Source: Spirochaeta lutea (GTDB lineage: Bacteria > Spirochaetota > Spirochaetia > DSM-27196 > Salinispiraceae). From it: a DNA stretch of 64,000 bases. Within the stretch, counting starts at the first letter, position 1. Each line of letters begins with the position of its first letter. This document shows, piece after piece, positions 54,116 to 61,491 of this stretch. The stretch spans positions 16,964 through 80,963 of the forward strand of contig NZ_JNUP01000066.1 of NCBI RefSeq assembly GCF_000758165.1, given 5' to 3'. The notes beneath the pieces are model-generated. The model had not been told where the DNA came from. It saw only the letters and a list, made by a program, of their open reading frames with translations, and made no database searches. The position numbers and the translations under genes were made by a program.

Positions 54116-54144
54116 ATAGTATTGTCCCAGAAAGTGCTTTGCAA
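54116..54144 (-). promoter_or_regulatory. Leftward arm of bidirectional promoter (YncE-like gene, leaderless)
   Basis: TTGCAA (54144-54139), 17-bp spacer, TACTAT (54121-54116), 6 nt, ATG at 54109. The -35 hexamer is a palindrome shared with the rightward promoter. Confidence 0.65.
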
Positions 54145-54167
54145 TACCCGGTGTCCGACAGTACTAT
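54139..54167 (+). promoter_or_regulatory. Rightward arm of bidirectional promoter (add)
   Basis: TTGCAA (54139-54144), 17-bp spacer, TACTAT (54162-54167). A short leader with AAGGAG precedes the ATG at 54186. Because of the shared -35, 54116-54126 and 54157-54167 form an 11-bp inverted repeat with one mismatch. Confidence 0.65.
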
Positions 54168-54185
54168 GAACACAAGGAGCGCCCT

Positions 54186-55403
54186 ATGAGTTGGTATAGC
54201 CCGGAATTCCTCCGTGAAATTCCTAAGACCGATCTGCACGTCCACCTGGATGGCAGCCTTCGCCTGGAGACCCTCATTGAGCTCGCCCGAGATCAAGGGG
54301 TGGAGCTTCCCAGCTATACCCCTCAGGGTCTGTTAGACCAGGTTTTCAAACCCCACTACGAGAATCTCAACGAGTATCTGGCCGGCTTTGCGTACACCAC
54401 TGCGGTTATGCAGACACCGGATGCCCTGGAACGGGTGGCCTATGAGCTAGCCATGGATAATGCCGCAGAGGGGGTCCGGTACGTTGAGGTGCGATTTGCC
54501 CCCCAGCTTCACATGGGTGATGCCCTGGACTTTGACCAGGTTATGGAAGCGGTGGATAGGGGATTGAAACGCGCCAGATCGGAGATTAATGCCGCTCTGG
54601 TTCCCGGACAGCCCGAGTTCGAATTCGGGATCATTGTCTGCGCCATGCGGTATTTCAACCAGCATTTTTCCCAGTATTACCAGGATTTTGTCCGTGCCCA
54701 CCGCTATTCCAGCGAAAAGGAGATTATCCGTTTTGCCAGTCAGGAACTGGCAAAAGCCTCCATCCGTCTGCGCCAGAGCTCAGAAATTCAGCTGGTAGGG
54801 TTCGACCTGGCGGGCAGCGAATACGGGTACCCCGCCAGCGCCCATGAAGAAAGTTACGATATCGCCCACAGCTCCTTCCTGAAAAAAACCGTTCACGCCG
54901 GGGAAGCCTACGGTCCTGAGAGCATCTTTCAGGCCATCACCAGTTTGCATGCCGACAGGATCGGCCACGGTTTGCATCTCTTTGATGCCGGAGCGATCAC
55001 CAATCCGGTTATTCAAAACCCCCAGGGCTATGTGAACCAGCTGATAAACTACATTGCCGATAACCGAACCACCCTGGAGGTCTGTCTTACCAGCAATCTC
55101 CAGACCGTTCCTGCCATTCGCGGTGATTTAAAGAACCATAGCCTGGGCAAGATGCTGGAGAACCGCCTCTCTGTGACCCTGTGCACCGATAACCGGTTGG
55201 TCAGCCATACAACCCTTACCCAGGAACTGCAGCTTGCCCTGGATCATTTCGCCATAGACCCTAAGATGCTTAAAAATATTATTATCTACGGATTCAAGCG
55301 GAGTTTCTTCTACCGCCCCTACTCCCAGAAGCGGGACTGGGTCCGTTCCGTCATTACCTACTACGACACCATCGCGGAAAAACACGGGATTTCTGCACAG
55401 TAA
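54186..55403 (+). CDS. add: Adenosine deaminase family protein
   Basis: 405 residues. KTDLHVHLDGSLR (zinc-binding HxH), HAGE with the catalytic Glu, DRIGHG and CLTSN are in the standard order. LCTDNRLVS replaces the classical TDDP; this TDNR form is known in some bacterial adenosine deaminases and keeps the first Asp. It deaminates adenosine or deoxyadenosine to inosine in purine salvage; 6-amino-purine variants are possible. It is longer than the usual 330-350 because of an insertion around 150-190 (YFNQHFSQYYQDFVRAHRYS). AAGGAG precedes the ATG; divergent from the YncE-like gene. Confidence 0.88.
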   Translation: MSWYSPEFLREIPKTDLHVHLDGSLRLETLIELARDQGVELPSYTPQGLLDQVFKPHYENLNEYLAGFAYTTAVMQTPDALERVAYELAMDNAAEGVRYVEVRFAPQLHMGDALDFDQVMEAVDRGLKRARSEINAALVPGQPEFEFGIIVCAMRYFNQHFSQYYQDFVRAHRYSSEKEIIRFASQELAKASIRLRQSSEIQLVGFDLAGSEYGYPASAHEESYDIAHSSFLKKTVHAGEAYGPESIFQAITSLHADRIGHGLHLFDAGAITNPVIQNPQGYVNQLINYIADNRTTLEVCLTSNLQTVPAIRGDLKNHSLGKMLENRLSVTLCTDNRLVSHTTLTQELQLALDHFAIDPKMLKNIIIYGFKRSFFYRPYSQKRDWVRSVITYYDTIAEKHGISAQ

Positions 55404-55453
55404 GGGTATCTGTGGTACCATGGAAGGCAGTACCGATGAGATCCAGGGTAGTT

Positions 55454-55519
55454 TTGGTTCAGTACCATGAACCAACCGCACCCGTGCTGCACACCACTCC
55501 CTGGTAATTTGTCTACCAG
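55454..55519 (+). promoter_or_regulatory. Two inverted repeats in the leader before the lipoprotein gene
   Basis: TTGGTTCA (55454-55461) and TGAACCAA (55468-55475) form a perfect 8-bp stem. CTGGTA (55501-55506) and TACCAG (55514-55519) form a 6-bp stem just before the AAGGAGG site. They could be operators, an attenuator or a terminator of add; no U-tract follows. Confidence 0.4.
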
Positions 55520-55537
55520 AAACCAAGGAGGAATGGA

Positions 55538-56308
55538 ATGAGAGGATCACGGAACCTAAAACACAGCCTCGGCGTCCTGATTGTGGGAACAGGATTGGCA
55601 CTTCTTCTCGGCTGTGCAACTCCCTCAGGTGAGGCGCCTGCCTCAGAACAGGGGGCTACAGCAGAGCAAGCCCCAAAACAGGAGCAGCCAGGGGAACCCC
55701 GGGTAGGCGTTCCGGGCCCCGGAGGCGGAATCATTTTTTATGATGATCAGGTCGGGTTCGATTTTAATGGGGACGGGACTATTGGTGAAAACGAGAAGAA
55801 CCTTTTACAGTTCAGCTATCTCCAGGGAAAACGGTTTTTGGAAGCGGCACCCCGAGGGTGGAATCTTCCAGAATCCAGAAACGATCCCGTTGTTCACTGG
55901 GGTGGAGATTCGTATAACATCTCTGCAATTGAGGACGTTGAAATTAATCTAGTAGCCCCCGAGGCTGAGCATATAAGCGCAACCCTCGGCAACGGTGCCC
56001 GGAACACTCGTTTGATTCTCGAATCCTTGGCTGAGGAAACCCAGGAAACCGATACTGCAGCCCACCTCTGTGCTAATTTCCGTGGGGGTGGATTCGATGA
56101 TTGGTTTCTTCCCTCGGTGGGCGAGGTTGTGGTACTCCACGGCATGAGAAATACGGTGGACGGCCTCATTATGGAAGCCTACAATACCTCATCTGAAAGC
56201 CTCTTTAATAATCTACGCTGGGTGGTGACCATGCATGAGGACGGCTTTGGGGTCGATACCAGACGGAAGTACCACACTGCCAGGGTCCGGCCCATACGGG
56301 CGTTCTAA
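55538..56308 (+). CDS. Lipoprotein with Lcl/DUF1566-like domain and an EF-hand-like loop
   Basis: 256 residues. Signal with lipobox LLGC (Cys near 26), a Glu/Ala/Pro linker (27-55), then GVPGPGGGIIFYD, the typical opening of DUF1566/Lcl-type surface domains, later FDDWFLPSVGEVVVL and a C-terminal TARVRPIRAF. Directly after the opening motif comes DFNGDGTIGENE (about 75-86), an exact EF-hand-type calcium loop pattern (D-x-N-x-D-G-x-I-x-x-x-E). AAGGAGG precedes the ATG. Likely displayed on the outer or inner membrane; role unknown. Confidence 0.78.
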   Translation: MRGSRNLKHSLGVLIVGTGLALLLGCATPSGEAPASEQGATAEQAPKQEQPGEPRVGVPGPGGGIIFYDDQVGFDFNGDGTIGENEKNLLQFSYLQGKRFLEAAPRGWNLPESRNDPVVHWGGDSYNISAIEDVEINLVAPEAEHISATLGNGARNTRLILESLAEETQETDTAAHLCANFRGGGFDDWFLPSVGEVVVLHGMRNTVDGLIMEAYNTSSESLFNNLRWVVTMHEDGFGVDTRRKYHTARVRPIRAF

Positions 56309-56358
56309 AACAGGAACCCAGAGGAACATTCAACAATCTATCCCGGGAGGAACGAGTC

Positions 56359-57615
56359 GTGGCACATCGAATACTCTATGAACGCAGTCAGGCAGCCTTC
56401 AGCAGGGTGTACCACCTCGGCCGCCGGGATACGAATTTGCTCTCTCGGCTCCTAGGCCAGGACAACCGGATCCTAACCTTGTTGGAGGTGCTACAGGCCG
56501 TTCAACCCGGGGGCGAGAGCTCCCTGGGCATACAGGATATCCGGGTTGAGGATATAATCGGATCCGAGTCTAAGGGCGATGATTTCTCCCGAGATTTTTA
56601 TCCTCGCAAACCCTGGATGGCCGGGCGGTGGACCACCATCCACCACCTTATGAGCCAAGGAACCCTTGATCAAGCCATATCGGTATTCGAGCTGGGCGGC
56701 AGGTATTTCGTCCGGGACGGCCACCACCGGGTGAGTGTGGCCAAGGCCATCGGCCGGGTATTCATTACAGCGGAGGTGCGATCCATAGCCCTGCCCTACG
56801 GGATCGAGGCCGATACGGATCGGAATATGCTTGCGGTATTGGCAGGTAAAGATCACTTCCATAGTAAAACTGGGATGTTCCATTTTGTGAGGGATCAAGA
56901 GTTTCGGGTTCAGCGGAGAGATACCTGGTCCTGGCTGGAACGGGAGATATGTGATTTCAACCGCCAGTATTTTATCCGGCGTTTCGGAAGGCAGCCCAAA
57001 TCCATGGAGGAACAGATTACCGGCTGGTACAAAAACCTCTACCGGAATGCCATGGATTATATTCACCATAATTCCCTGGCCTACCTATTTCCCGGTTACG
57101 ATGAGACGGATGTCTTTGTCGAGATGATTCGGTTCTGGAACGGTTTCGACCAACCCGATGATCTCTGGCTGGGGGATATGTATAGACAGTTTGTAGCCCG
57201 GCACAGCATAAAAAATCCCCTGGCGGCCCTCATACACCGAGGTCGGCGTTTCTTCCGGCAACTGGCTCAGAGTCCCGAGGATGAGTTTAGACTCTTTCTC
57301 CGGGTGAGCCAGATCCCGGACTTGTACCCCGAGGCCCCCCTTCTTCCCCATGAGCCGGGGGTCTACCGCCTCTGTTACCAACAGCTGATAGGTCGCACCG
57401 CTCAGGTGCTGCAACAACACCTCGGCCGAGCTCCCTATATCCACGAACTGACCGAACTATGGTACCACCGATACTACAAGCCCATGGCACTATTCTGCCT
57501 AACCCGCGAGTCCCCCAAGGAACAGTCTGGATTGTTTCTTAGGATGAGCAGGCGATGGTTCGTTCCGGTAATCACTGGAACCCGTGACATTCAGGAAATC
57601 CTACCAGATCAGTGA
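56359..57615 (+). CDS. ParB-like nuclease-fold protein (paralogue of the gene at 9498)
   Basis: 418 residues with a GTG start; GGGAGG lies 9 nt upstream. AGRWTTIHHL and VRDGHHRVSVAKAIG (about 119-133) align with the protein at 9498 at the same position. The following helical half shows ITGWYKNLYRNAMDYI and FPGYDETDVFVEM, equivalent to SWFEHVYTPIID and FPDRTEADLYVWI of the paralogue. A C-terminal extension of about 100 residues (LIGRTAQVLQQHLGRAPYIH ...) is extra. It is cytoplasmic. It follows the lipoprotein gene by 50 bases. Function unknown. Confidence 0.65.
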   Translation: MAHRILYERSQAAFSRVYHLGRRDTNLLSRLLGQDNRILTLLEVLQAVQPGGESSLGIQDIRVEDIIGSESKGDDFSRDFYPRKPWMAGRWTTIHHLMSQGTLDQAISVFELGGRYFVRDGHHRVSVAKAIGRVFITAEVRSIALPYGIEADTDRNMLAVLAGKDHFHSKTGMFHFVRDQEFRVQRRDTWSWLEREICDFNRQYFIRRFGRQPKSMEEQITGWYKNLYRNAMDYIHHNSLAYLFPGYDETDVFVEMIRFWNGFDQPDDLWLGDMYRQFVARHSIKNPLAALIHRGRRFFRQLAQSPEDEFRLFLRVSQIPDLYPEAPLLPHEPGVYRLCYQQLIGRTAQVLQQHLGRAPYIHELTELWYHRYYKPMALFCLTRESPKEQSGLFLRMSRRWFVPVITGTRDIQEILPDQ

Positions 57616-57693
57616 ACCGTCCTCCCCGGGATGCTGCATTCGTCATGGAACAGGTGCGGTACGTGACGTTGAAACACCTCCTGTGGCCACCCC

Positions 57694-57728
57694 TTGGTTG
57701 GTTAGTCCATTGCACTTATTTAATGGAC
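57694..57728 (+). promoter_or_regulatory. GH18 gene promoter with overlapping inverted repeat
   Basis: TTGGTT (57694-57699), 17-bp spacer, TATTTA (57717-57722). The perfect inverted repeat GTCCATT (57705-57711) / AATGGAC (57722-57728) brackets the -10 box and could bind a repressor. The leader is about 56 nt. Confidence 0.45.
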
Positions 57729-57784
57729 AGGACCGAATTTCAAGGCTATCCTGAACTATCCCGTGTACAAAAGGAGGAATTACC

Positions 57785-59119
57785 ATGGGTAAAAACAATG
57801 GATATCTGCTGCTGGCAGCCGTGGTCTGTGCCGTGGGTGTAGGCTGTGCAACCCCGGGAAGCGGATCAGCCGATGTACCGCAAAGCGGCGACCCGATGGT
57901 TGCGGAAGAGCAGCCCGAAATGAGCCAGGTAGGGGCGGCACCCTTTCAGCGGGTGGTGACCGGCTATTTTATCCAGTGGGGAATCTACGGCCGGGCATAT
58001 CATGTCTGGGATATTCCCGCGGAGCATCTGAGCCACCTGCTCTACGCCTTCGCAGAGGTCGGAGAGGATCATACCATCACCCTCCTGGATCCTTGGGCGG
58101 ATGTGGATAACCCCTTCCCTGATTCACCCCTGAACGACCAAGAGATTCTATCCTCCCTGGATTTCCGGGGGAATTTTGCCCAGCTGGTCCTCCTAAAGCA
58201 TGCCTATCCCCACCTGAAGACCCTCATCTCCGTTGGCGGTTGGACAAAATCCGGGCGGTTCTCGGACATGGCAGCCACCGAGCAGGGCCGTCGGTCCTTT
58301 GCTGAGTCATGCGCCGCCTTTGTGATGAAGTATCAGTTTGATGGCATTGATATCGACTGGGAATATCCCGTCGGCGGCGGGCTGCCAGAAAACTCCGCCC
58401 GCCCCGAGGACCGGGAAAACTATACCCTGATGATGGAAGCCATCCGGAAAGCCCTGGATGGGGCGGAGGAAAAAACCGGTAAGGAGTACCTTCTCACCGG
58501 GGCGACTTCGGCCGATCTAGAAAAAATTGCGAACATCGAATTTGATAAGGTCCACAGGATCATGGATTACATCTATGTTATGGCATACGATTTAGCTGGC
58601 GGATGGAGTCAACAGACAAACCACCAAGCCCCTCTCTTCTTTAACCCGGATCAACATAGCCGCGCTCAGGAGTTAGACCTGCCCGCCCAGCCGGAGCATT
58701 ACACGGTATCAGCAGCCATCCGGGGCTACCTGGATGCCGGTGTCCCCCCCGAGAAGTTGGTACTGGGGGTTCCCTTCTACGGCCGGGGCTGGTATACCGA
58801 ACCGGGGCTGGAGGATGGCATGTTTCAGAAGGTTACCGATCCCCTACCTCAGGGTACCTGGGAGCCTGGAGCCTGGGATTACGATGACATCAAGGCAAAC
58901 CACCAGAGACCGGAGACCTACCGGATGGATCAGAAGGCGATGGCCAGTTACCTGTACAACCCGGAAACCGGCTTAGTCATCAGCTATGACAGCCCGGAAA
59001 TCATGGAACGGAAGGCTGAATTCGTAGTGGATCAGGGACTTGGGGGCATGATGTTCTGGGAAATCACCCAGGATAGAGACCTCGACCTAATCTCGATTAT
59101 CAGCAGGATGATGCAGTAG
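57785..59119 (+). CDS. Glycoside hydrolase family 18 (chitinase-like) lipoprotein
   Basis: 444 residues. Signal with Cys at GVGC (about 21), so a lipoprotein. The GH18 barrel starts at VVTGYFIQWGIYGRAYHV, with KTLISVGGWTKSG and the catalytic block FDGIDIDWEYP (DxxDxDxE, Glu as acid), then YVMAYDLAGGW and LGVPFYGRGWY. All catalytic residues are kept, so hydrolysis of chitin or a related N-acetylglucosamine polymer is likely. It has a chitinase insertion domain-like section near 310-390. AAAGGAGG precedes the ATG. Extracytoplasmic and membrane-attached. Confidence 0.92.
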   Translation: MGKNNGYLLLAAVVCAVGVGCATPGSGSADVPQSGDPMVAEEQPEMSQVGAAPFQRVVTGYFIQWGIYGRAYHVWDIPAEHLSHLLYAFAEVGEDHTITLLDPWADVDNPFPDSPLNDQEILSSLDFRGNFAQLVLLKHAYPHLKTLISVGGWTKSGRFSDMAATEQGRRSFAESCAAFVMKYQFDGIDIDWEYPVGGGLPENSARPEDRENYTLMMEAIRKALDGAEEKTGKEYLLTGATSADLEKIANIEFDKVHRIMDYIYVMAYDLAGGWSQQTNHQAPLFFNPDQHSRAQELDLPAQPEHYTVSAAIRGYLDAGVPPEKLVLGVPFYGRGWYTEPGLEDGMFQKVTDPLPQGTWEPGAWDYDDIKANHQRPETYRMDQKAMASYLYNPETGLVISYDSPEIMERKAEFVVDQGLGGMMFWEITQDRDLDLISIISRMMQ

Positions 59120-59192
59120 GGGCGCTCGGGGCAGAGATGTGATCCTAGGGATAGTTTCATCCTGCCCCTATGCCCCCCGAGGGTTCCCATGA

Positions 59193-59198
59193 TACAAT
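59193..59198 (+). promoter_or_regulatory. Predicted extended -10 box of small gene at 59205
   Basis: TGATACAAT gives an extended -10 (TG one base before TACAAT, 59193-59198), ending 6 nt before the ATG. No convincing -35 and no Shine-Dalgarno. Confidence 0.45.
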
Positions 59199-59204
59199 TT
59201 TTCC

Positions 59205-59582
59205 ATGTACCCATCCAAAAAAATGACGGCCGCAGTCCTCAAGGCACGCAAGGAACTGCAGCGTAATCCTGAATCAGAACCGGAAACCCTCGGCAATCTC
59301 CAGCAGCAGTTCCTCCGCACCCTTCCCCGGAGCGTACCACCGGGACTGGGAGATGAGCTATTTGCCTGGGCCTGGCCCCGGACCCTGGATCAGAACCGAA
59401 ACGATCTGCTGGGCGACCTCTGTGATCTCTTTTCCATGGATTATGACGAGCAGGCTGATCCCCTAACCCCGGATGACTGGGCATACATCAGCGATATAGT
59501 CAGCGATTTCGATCAGGATCTGGAACTCAGCCTGCTCCAGTACATCATGATCCGGGTGGTAGACCACGGAGCTCTGGACTAA
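59205..59582 (+). CDS. Small acidic protein of unknown function
   Basis: 125 residues, no signal peptide. Basic first 20 residues, then Glu/Gln/Leu helices, a Trp-rich patch (LGDELFAWAWPRTLDQNRND) and an acidic C-terminal half (SDIVSDFDQDLELSLLQYIM). No family recognised. Codon use and composition look like a real gene and the promoter-to-ATG spacing supports the start. It faces ribH convergently, 28 bases apart. Confidence 0.6.
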   Translation: MYPSKKMTAAVLKARKELQRNPESEPETLGNLQQQFLRTLPRSVPPGLGDELFAWAWPRTLDQNRNDLLGDLCDLFSMDYDEQADPLTPDDWAYISDIVSDFDQDLELSLLQYIMIRVVDHGALD

Positions 59583-59610
59583 CCAGGGCTCTTCCGTGAC
59601 CTACACACCC

Positions 59611-60114
59611 CTACTCAATACGGTTGAGCAGGTCGATCATCTCCAGCAGACCCAGGGCGGCATCCCATCCCTTGTTGCCCGATTTTATGCCCGCACGGTC
59701 CAGAGCCTGGTCGGTGGTATTGGTTGTCAGAACCCCGAAGCTGATGGGGATCCCGGTCTCCAGGCTTGCCTGGGCAATACCCTTGCTGGTTTCGGCGCTA
59801 ACATACTCAAAATGGGGCGTATCCCCCCGGATAACAGCCCCCAGGGCGATTACACCGTCCCACTTTCCCGAAGCGGCATAGCGTTTCGCCGCCAGAGGAA
59901 GTTCCCAGGCCCCGGGCACCTTGCAAACCTCTACATCTCCCGGGTCGACTCCGTGCCGGACCAGACAGTCCAGGGCACCCTGGGTAAGGGGCTCGGTGGC
60001 GAAGCTGTTAAAACGGCTGACTACCAGGGCAATCCTACGCCCCTGTCCATGGTAACGGCCCTCAATCCAACGGGGCTGCTTGGCAGCCGTGTTCGTGTTA
60101 GGTGTATCTTGCAT
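59611..60114 (-). CDS. ribH: 6,7-dimethyl-8-ribityllumazine synthase
   Basis: 167 residues from the ATG at 60114 (AGAGGAGA 7 nt upstream). SRFNSFATEPLTQGALDCL, VPGAWELPLAAK, ALGAVIRGDTPHFEYV and GVLTTNTTDQALDRAG are the standard lumazine-synthase blocks, including the His of the active site. It condenses the ribityl-pyrimidine with dihydroxybutanone phosphate. An N-terminal tail of about 18 residues is extra. Last gene of the riboflavin operon, 79 bases after ribB. Confidence 0.95.
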   Translation of the reverse strand: MQDTPNTNTAAKQPRWIEGRYHGQGRRIALVVSRFNSFATEPLTQGALDCLVRHGVDPGDVEVCKVPGAWELPLAAKRYAASGKWDGVIALGAVIRGDTPHFEYVSAETSKGIAQASLETGIPISFGVLTTNTTDQALDRAGIKSGNKGWDAALGLLEMIDLLNRIE

Positions 60115-60193
60115 ATGATTCTCCTCTATCCCCGAATTTCGGGGTACTGTGTTTGTTCCCAAGGGAATTGCAGGGTGTATCGTTCCTGAATCT

Positions 60194-60892
60194 CTAGGGT
60201 GATTCCAATGCCAGGGCAATTACAATGTCCTGGATGCTACAGAGCGGCATGGCCAGCTCCGAGGCCAGGCTTTGCAGATCCCCGGCCCGGGCCATGGTGC
60301 CGTCGGGATTCAGGATCTCGCAGATGACCCCGGCGCTCCGACGCCCCGCCGCCCTGCATAGCTCCACCGCAGCCTCGGTATGTCCCCGGCGTTGGACCAA
60401 TCCGCCGGACCGGGCCGCCAGGGGAAAGATGTGGCCCGGGCGCCGAAGATCTCCCGGGGTGCTGGCTGGGTCGGATAGGACCCGCAGGGTTCTTAGACGG
60501 TCGGCAATAGAAATTCCCGTGGTAATACCCTGGGCAGCATCCACCGAAACGGTAAAGGCCGTTCCCTGAGCATCCCCGGGGGTCGGCAGGTCCGAATATT
60601 CGGTAGCTGCATCGGGCAACGGCCCTGCAGTCTGGGGGCCCAGCTGCAAACCCCGGATAATCTCCGGCCCCAGGGCGACGCAGACCAACCCGGCCCCGCG
60701 ATGCACCATGGTATTCAGGTCGGCGTAGGAAATGTCCTGGGCGGGGGCGATAAAATCCCCCTCATTCTCCCGGTCTTCATCATCCTGGACAATTACCATC
60801 CCCCCCCGGGCCAGACGCTCCAACACCGCCCCGACCCGCTGCCGTGCCTGGTGGAGCTCCCATCGGGTGTACCGTGTAGTTTGAATCGTCAT
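60194..60892 (-). CDS. ribB: 3,4-dihydroxy-2-butanone 4-phosphate synthase (RibB, no RibA domain)
   Basis: 232 residues from the ATG at 60892, which overlaps the ribE stop by 4 bases (ATGA), with AGAGGAGG upstream. Metal and substrate motifs are DDEDRENEGDFI, RPGHIFPLAARSGG, RRGHTEAAVEL and EILNPDGTMAR. It makes the four-carbon unit from ribulose 5-phosphate. In many bacteria RibB is fused to GTP cyclohydrolase II (RibBA); here the protein stops at the end of the RibB domain. Confidence 0.95.
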   Translation of the reverse strand: MTIQTTRYTRWELHQARQRVGAVLERLARGGMVIVQDDEDRENEGDFIAPAQDISYADLNTMVHRGAGLVCVALGPEIIRGLQLGPQTAGPLPDAATEYSDLPTPGDAQGTAFTVSVDAAQGITTGISIADRLRTLRVLSDPASTPGDLRRPGHIFPLAARSGGLVQRRGHTEAAVELCRAAGRRSAGVICEILNPDGTMARAGDLQSLASELAMPLCSIQDIVIALALESP

Positions 60893-61491
60893 CTCAATCC
60901 TCCTCTGACCTCGGCCAGCCGGGCAATGTAGCGGCCCACTATGTCCGTTTCTAGATTCATCTGATCCCCGACCCGGCGATGAGCCAGAGTGGTATGCTCC
61001 CGGGTATGGGGAATGACATTGCACACCACCTCATCGCCCCGGATGCTGCTGATGGTCAGACTGATTCCGTCCAGACAGATGGATCCCTCGGGAATACAGA
61101 GGTGGAGTTTTTCCTGGGGGATTCTAACGCCCAGGTACCAGTTAGACCCCTGCTGATGCCACCGGGTGATGGTAACCCGGCATTCCCCATGCCCCTGGAC
61201 GATGTGGCCGTCAAACCGGCTGTCCCCAGCCATGGCACGTTCAAGATTTACCGCATCCCCTATGCCCAAGAGGCCGAGGTTCGTTTTCCCCAGGCTCTGC
61301 TCCAGGGTATCCACGGCAAACCAGTCCGGACCCGAAGCGATGACCGTTTGGCAAACGCCGTTAACCGCTACGGAGGCCCCGAGGGCCAGGTGGGGAAGCG
61401 TAGAGGTCTGAATCCGCAGCCGCCGACAACCCGGATCGGTGATATCTACCCGGATTACCCGGCCTTGCTCCTCAATGAGTCCGGTGAACAT
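60889..61491 (-). CDS. ribE: Riboflavin synthase, alpha chain type
   Basis: 200 residues from the ATG at 61491, giving the family's invariant start MFTGLIEEQG; AGGAGG lies upstream. Two repeated lumazine-binding halves are seen, with ASVAVNGVCQT and the second-half SICLDGISLTI. It dismutates two lumazines to riboflavin plus the ribityl-pyrimidine recycled by RibH. The start lies inside the last 20 bases of ribD. Confidence 0.95.
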   Translation of the reverse strand: MFTGLIEEQGRVIRVDITDPGCRRLRIQTSTLPHLALGASVAVNGVCQTVIASGPDWFAVDTLEQSLGKTNLGLLGIGDAVNLERAMAGDSRFDGHIVQGHGECRVTITRWHQQGSNWYLGVRIPQEKLHLCIPEGSICLDGISLTISSIRGDEVVCNVIPHTREHTTLAHRRVGDQMNLETDIVGRYIARLAEVRGGLR

